DNA from: an uncultured Bacteroidales bacterium
GTDB lineage: Bacteria > Bacteroidota > Bacteroidia > Bacteroidales > F082
Assembly (NCBI GenBank): GCA_905236635.1
Contig: CAJOCJ010000003.1
Location: 1-64,000, forward strand
DNA: 64,000 bases
Direction: 5' to 3'
Part shown: in pieces, positions 60,868-64,000 of the stretch
Layout: every line of letters starts with the position of its first letter
Numbering within the stretch: position 1 is the stretch's first letter
The notes under the pieces: generated by a model
What the model saw: the letters and a program-made list of their open reading frames with translations, nothing else
What the model was told of the DNA's origin: nothing
The model's database searches: none
Made by a program: the position numbers and the translations under genes

Positions 60868-61965
60868 ATGGCAAATCAAAAACTATACGAGATAGCTTTT
60901 ACGCTAGTCCCAGGTATCGGAGTGGTTAATGGTAAGAAGTTGGTCGCCTACTGCGGAGGCGCCGAGGCAGTGTTTTGTGAAGACAAAAACGCCTTGTTGT
61001 CAATATCAGGGATGAATGATAATATCGTGAAAAACCTTGGATCTAAAGAGATTTTGCTTCGGGCGGAGCAGGAGTTGGAATTTATTGAGAAGAACGAGAT
61101 TAAGCCGCTTTTTTACCTCGATCCAGACTATCCAAAACGTCTTCAGCATTGTCACGACAGTCCCCTGATGCTTTACTACAAAGGTAATGCTGATTTGAAT
61201 GTCGAAAAAGCCATCGGAGTGGTCGGGACACGCAACATCACAGATTATGGAAGGTATGCAGTGGAAAAAATCATTGAAGATTTGTCATCAGACAACATAT
61301 TGATAGTCAGTGGATTGGCGTATGGTGTCGATGCCGCGGCGCACAAGTCCGCTTTAAAATATGACCTTGCTACCGTGGGTGTGCTGGGACACGGGTTGCA
61401 AACTATTTATCCGGCAGAAAACAGGAAATTGTCATTAAAAATGCTTGAGAAAGGAGGTGTTTTAACAGAATTCATCAGCGGAAAGAAACCCGACAAGGAG
61501 AATTTTCCTCAGCGCAACAGGGTAGTGGCGGGCATGGTCGACTGTCTTCTCGTGGTGGAGAGTGCTCTGAAAGGTGGTGCGATGATAACAGCGGAGATAG
61601 CCAACTCATACGACCGCGAAGTGTTCGCATTGCCAGGCAGGATTGGCGATATCTACAGCGAGGGATGTAACCATCTCATCAAGGCGAACAAGGCTAATCT
61701 TATCACTGGAGCGGCCGATATCAGGTATTTCATGCGATGGGATGTCGAGACCAAAATCGTGGCGAAACAGATGCGTATGTTCCGCGATTTCAGCGATGAA
61801 GAACAGAAGGTAATAAGTGTTTTCAATAGCAACAATATCGTACATCTCGATGACATCATCGTGGGGACCGATTTGTCGCCTTCGAAGATTGCGTCGGTGC
61901 TGCTTTCATTAGAGTTTGACGGGGTTTTGACAGCCTTGCCAGGGAAACGTTATCAAAAGTTGTAA
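60868..61965 (+). CDS. dprA: DNA processing protein DprA
   Basis: AIGVVGTRNITDYGRYAVEKI, VSGLAYGVDAAAHKSAL, LGHGLQTIYPAENRKL, FPQRNRVVAGMVDCLLVVE. Confidence 0.96.
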   Translation: MANQKLYEIAFTLVPGIGVVNGKKLVAYCGGAEAVFCEDKNALLSISGMNDNIVKNLGSKEILLRAEQELEFIEKNEIKPLFYLDPDYPKRLQHCHDSPLMLYYKGNADLNVEKAIGVVGTRNITDYGRYAVEKIIEDLSSDNILIVSGLAYGVDAAAHKSALKYDLATVGVLGHGLQTIYPAENRKLSLKMLEKGGVLTEFISGKKPDKENFPQRNRVVAGMVDCLLVVESALKGGAMITAEIANSYDREVFALPGRIGDIYSEGCNHLIKANKANLITGAADIRYFMRWDVETKIVAKQMRMFRDFSDEEQKVISVFNSNNIVHLDDIIVGTDLSPSKIASVLLSLEFDGVLTALPGKRYQKL

Positions 61966-62033
61966 TGTTTTTATTATTATTTATTTATAATTAAATAAAA
62001 ATCTGTACCTTTGCACCGTTTTTTATTGCAAGG

Positions 62034-62942
62034 ATGCCGATAGGTAGAGTAATCAGGTCAACAGGTAGCTGGTACGACGTTCGCGACGATGCCGGCAAGG
62101 TGGTGTTATGCCGTTTGAGAGGCAAGATACGCCTCGACGGTCTGCGTACCACAAACCCAGTAGCCGTTGGCGATCTCGTTAACTTTGAGAAAGAGCGCGA
62201 CAAGGATACTTGCGTTATCGACAAGATACTTCCTCGTAACAACGTGATAGTGCGTAAGTCGGTGAATCTGTCGAAAGAGTCGCATATCATAGCGTCGAAT
62301 GTCGACCAGGCTATCCTCGTCGCCACCATAGCGCAGCCACGCACGTCGACGGGTTTCATCGACAGGTTTACGGTGACAGCCGAGGCTTATCATATCCCTG
62401 TCGTGATAGTGTTTAACAAATGCGACCTCTACGACGACGAACAGAATGCTATGGCGGAGAGACTGATGCAAGTGTATAACAGCATCGGCTATCAGACTTT
62501 TGTGATTTCGGCAAAGACTGGCTATAACTGCGACAGGCTGAAAGACATCATGAAAGATAAGATGAGCATGTTCTCCGGGCATTCAGGAGTGGGTAAATCG
62601 GCGCTGGTTAACAGAATGGACCCGAATCTCAATATAAGAGTTGGCGAGATTTCAGAAGTTCATGAGAAAGGTAAGCATACGACAACCTTTGCTCAGATGT
62701 ATGAACTCGGATTTGGAGGCTATATCATCGATACTCCTGGTATCAAAGAGTTTGCCTTGTATGATATGGAGAAAGAGACTCTGGCTCAGCGTTTCCCCGA
62801 GATGAGGGCGCTGATGCACGAGTGCCGCTTCAACAACTGCACACATCTGCATGAACCACATTGCGCAATAAAAGACGCTGTAGCAAACGGTATCATAGCC
62901 GACTGGCGCTATGAGAACTATTGTAACATGATGGATGATTAA
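62034..62942 (+). CDS. rsgA: Ribosome small subunit-dependent GTPase A
   Basis: FNKCDLYDD, SGHSGVGKSALVN, IDTPGIKEF, C-terminal zinc motif C-x5-C-x-H-x6-C-like (CRFNNCTHLHEPHC). Confidence 0.96.
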   Translation: MPIGRVIRSTGSWYDVRDDAGKVVLCRLRGKIRLDGLRTTNPVAVGDLVNFEKERDKDTCVIDKILPRNNVIVRKSVNLSKESHIIASNVDQAILVATIAQPRTSTGFIDRFTVTAEAYHIPVVIVFNKCDLYDDEQNAMAERLMQVYNSIGYQTFVISAKTGYNCDRLKDIMKDKMSMFSGHSGVGKSALVNRMDPNLNIRVGEISEVHEKGKHTTTFAQMYELGFGGYIIDTPGIKEFALYDMEKETLAQRFPEMRALMHECRFNNCTHLHEPHCAIKDAVANGIIADWRYENYCNMMDD

Positions 62943-62944
62943 TT

Positions 62945-64000
62945 GTGAAGAAACTGCTGGCCATATTGCTTTTGATGTTGTCTGTTGGGACATTCGCACA
63001 ACAGCAGGACGACTGTTTCGTCGTCTCAAAAATCGACATCGTAGGCAACAAGGTCACGAAGCTGTCCACCATGTACAGAGAGATGCTGTTCCACGAAGGC
63101 GACACTATTTGCGACAGCGATATGATTAAACAAAGTCGGGAGAACCTCCGAAACTGCGCATTGTTTAACTTCGTCGACTTCGATTGGGTGACAGATCCTG
63201 AGAATCCTGGAAGCAAGTCGCTGACAATCAGTGTAGTGGAGCGCTGGTACCTCTGGCCGGTGCCTTATCTTGCGTTTGCCGACCGTAACCCTACTGCATG
63301 GCTCAAAGCCCGTGATTTTACTCGTCTTAGCTACGGCGTCGACCTCTACTACTACAACATGTGGGGTAGAAAACATGTGCTCGATCTGAGAATAATCGGC
63401 GGTTACAACCAAGACTTCGGCATTTCTTACGATATCCCGTATGTCACCTATCGTCAACGACTTGGAATAAAAGCCGCGACGGGTTATACGCGTGACAGGG
63501 AAGTGGCTTACATCACAAATGATGATAAGATAAAGTATTTCAGCACCGAAGACCATTATGCACATGAGTCGTTCTACGCATACCTCATGCCGTATTATCG
63601 TTTCGGCTATCGCAACAAGCTGTTTTTGCAGATGCGCTACGACGACCGTACGTTCAATAGCGACAGCCTGCCACTGCTGAATGCCGACTTTGCCAACCCT
63701 GACGGCACCCGTTTCCAGTATTTTACTGTGTCGGCGATATTTAAGCACGACTATCGTGACGACCACAACTATCCTCTGGATGGTCATTATCTGGAGCTGG
63801 AGCTGACGAAAATAGGTCTCGGAATATTCGATTATTCGCCAGATATCTTCTACGGCAAGATTACTGCTGACTGGTACACTCCAATAAGCGGCAGGTTTTA
63901 CTGGGCATCCAATATAACAACGAAGATTTCCGACAGCCGTACTGCCCCTTATTTCCTGTCGCAGGGCTTTGGGTATAACAACGACTATGTCCGAACCAAC
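62945..64000 (+). CDS. Outer membrane BamA/Omp85-like protein with POTRA-like N-terminus (partial, GTG start, runs off window)
   Basis: Not in the ORF track. Read from GTG at 62945: VKKLLAILLLMLSVGTFAQQ...FVVSKIDIVGNKVTKLSTMYREMLFHEGDTI..., then beta-barrel-like sequence to the window end. Confidence 0.75.
   Translation, partial: MKKLLAILLLMLSVGTFAQQQDDCFVVSKIDIVGNKVTKLSTMYREMLFHEGDTICDSDMIKQSRENLRNCALFNFVDFDWVTDPENPGSKSLTISVVERWYLWPVPYLAFADRNPTAWLKARDFTRLSYGVDLYYYNMWGRKHVLDLRIIGGYNQDFGISYDIPYVTYRQRLGIKAATGYTRDREVAYITNDDKIKYFSTEDHYAHESFYAYLMPYYRFGYRNKLFLQMRYDDRTFNSDSLPLLNADFANPDGTRFQYFTVSAIFKHDYRDDHNYPLDGHYLELELTKIGLGIFDYSPDIFYGKITADWYTPISGRFYWASNITTKISDSRTAPYFLSQGFGYNNDYVRTN

Overview
The window is a 64 kb chromosomal segment from a Bacteroidota (Bacteroidales-like) genome. 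Supporting signs are TAnnTTTG promoters, type IX secretion C-terminal sorting tails and a GldA-like ABC ATPase. Housekeeping genes flank a biosynthetic island: gldA-like, metK, mutS2, cutC, lepA, gap, a RelA/SpoT homolog and purA on the left; infB-nusA-rimP, lgt, dprA, rsgA and a partial Omp85-like gene on the right. The main accessory feature is a ~24 kb run of minus-strand genes (about 45420 down to 21460) that reads as an aryl-polyene/flexirubin-type type II PKS cluster. It contains an FjTAL-like ammonia-lyase, FabG, several ketosynthases including a KS-CLF fusion, two ACPs, two hotdog dehydratases, a methyltransferase, acyltransferases, a LolA-like carrier, GT2 and an MMPL exporter. It also holds a tandem CrtI/RetSat-type oxidoreductase, a B12-binding radical SAM protein, a PaaK-like ligase and an esterase. 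No darA/darB-like genes are visible. Other signals: a putative SAM-II-like riboswitch upstream of metK; a tRNA-Gln 3'-half-like element plus terminator in the rimP-nusA-infB leader; a palindromic repeat family with one copy inserted in frame in a GH2 beta-mannosidase gene; and a parE toxin truncated at the 3' end of mutS2. All functional calls come from reading motifs by eye; no database search was run.
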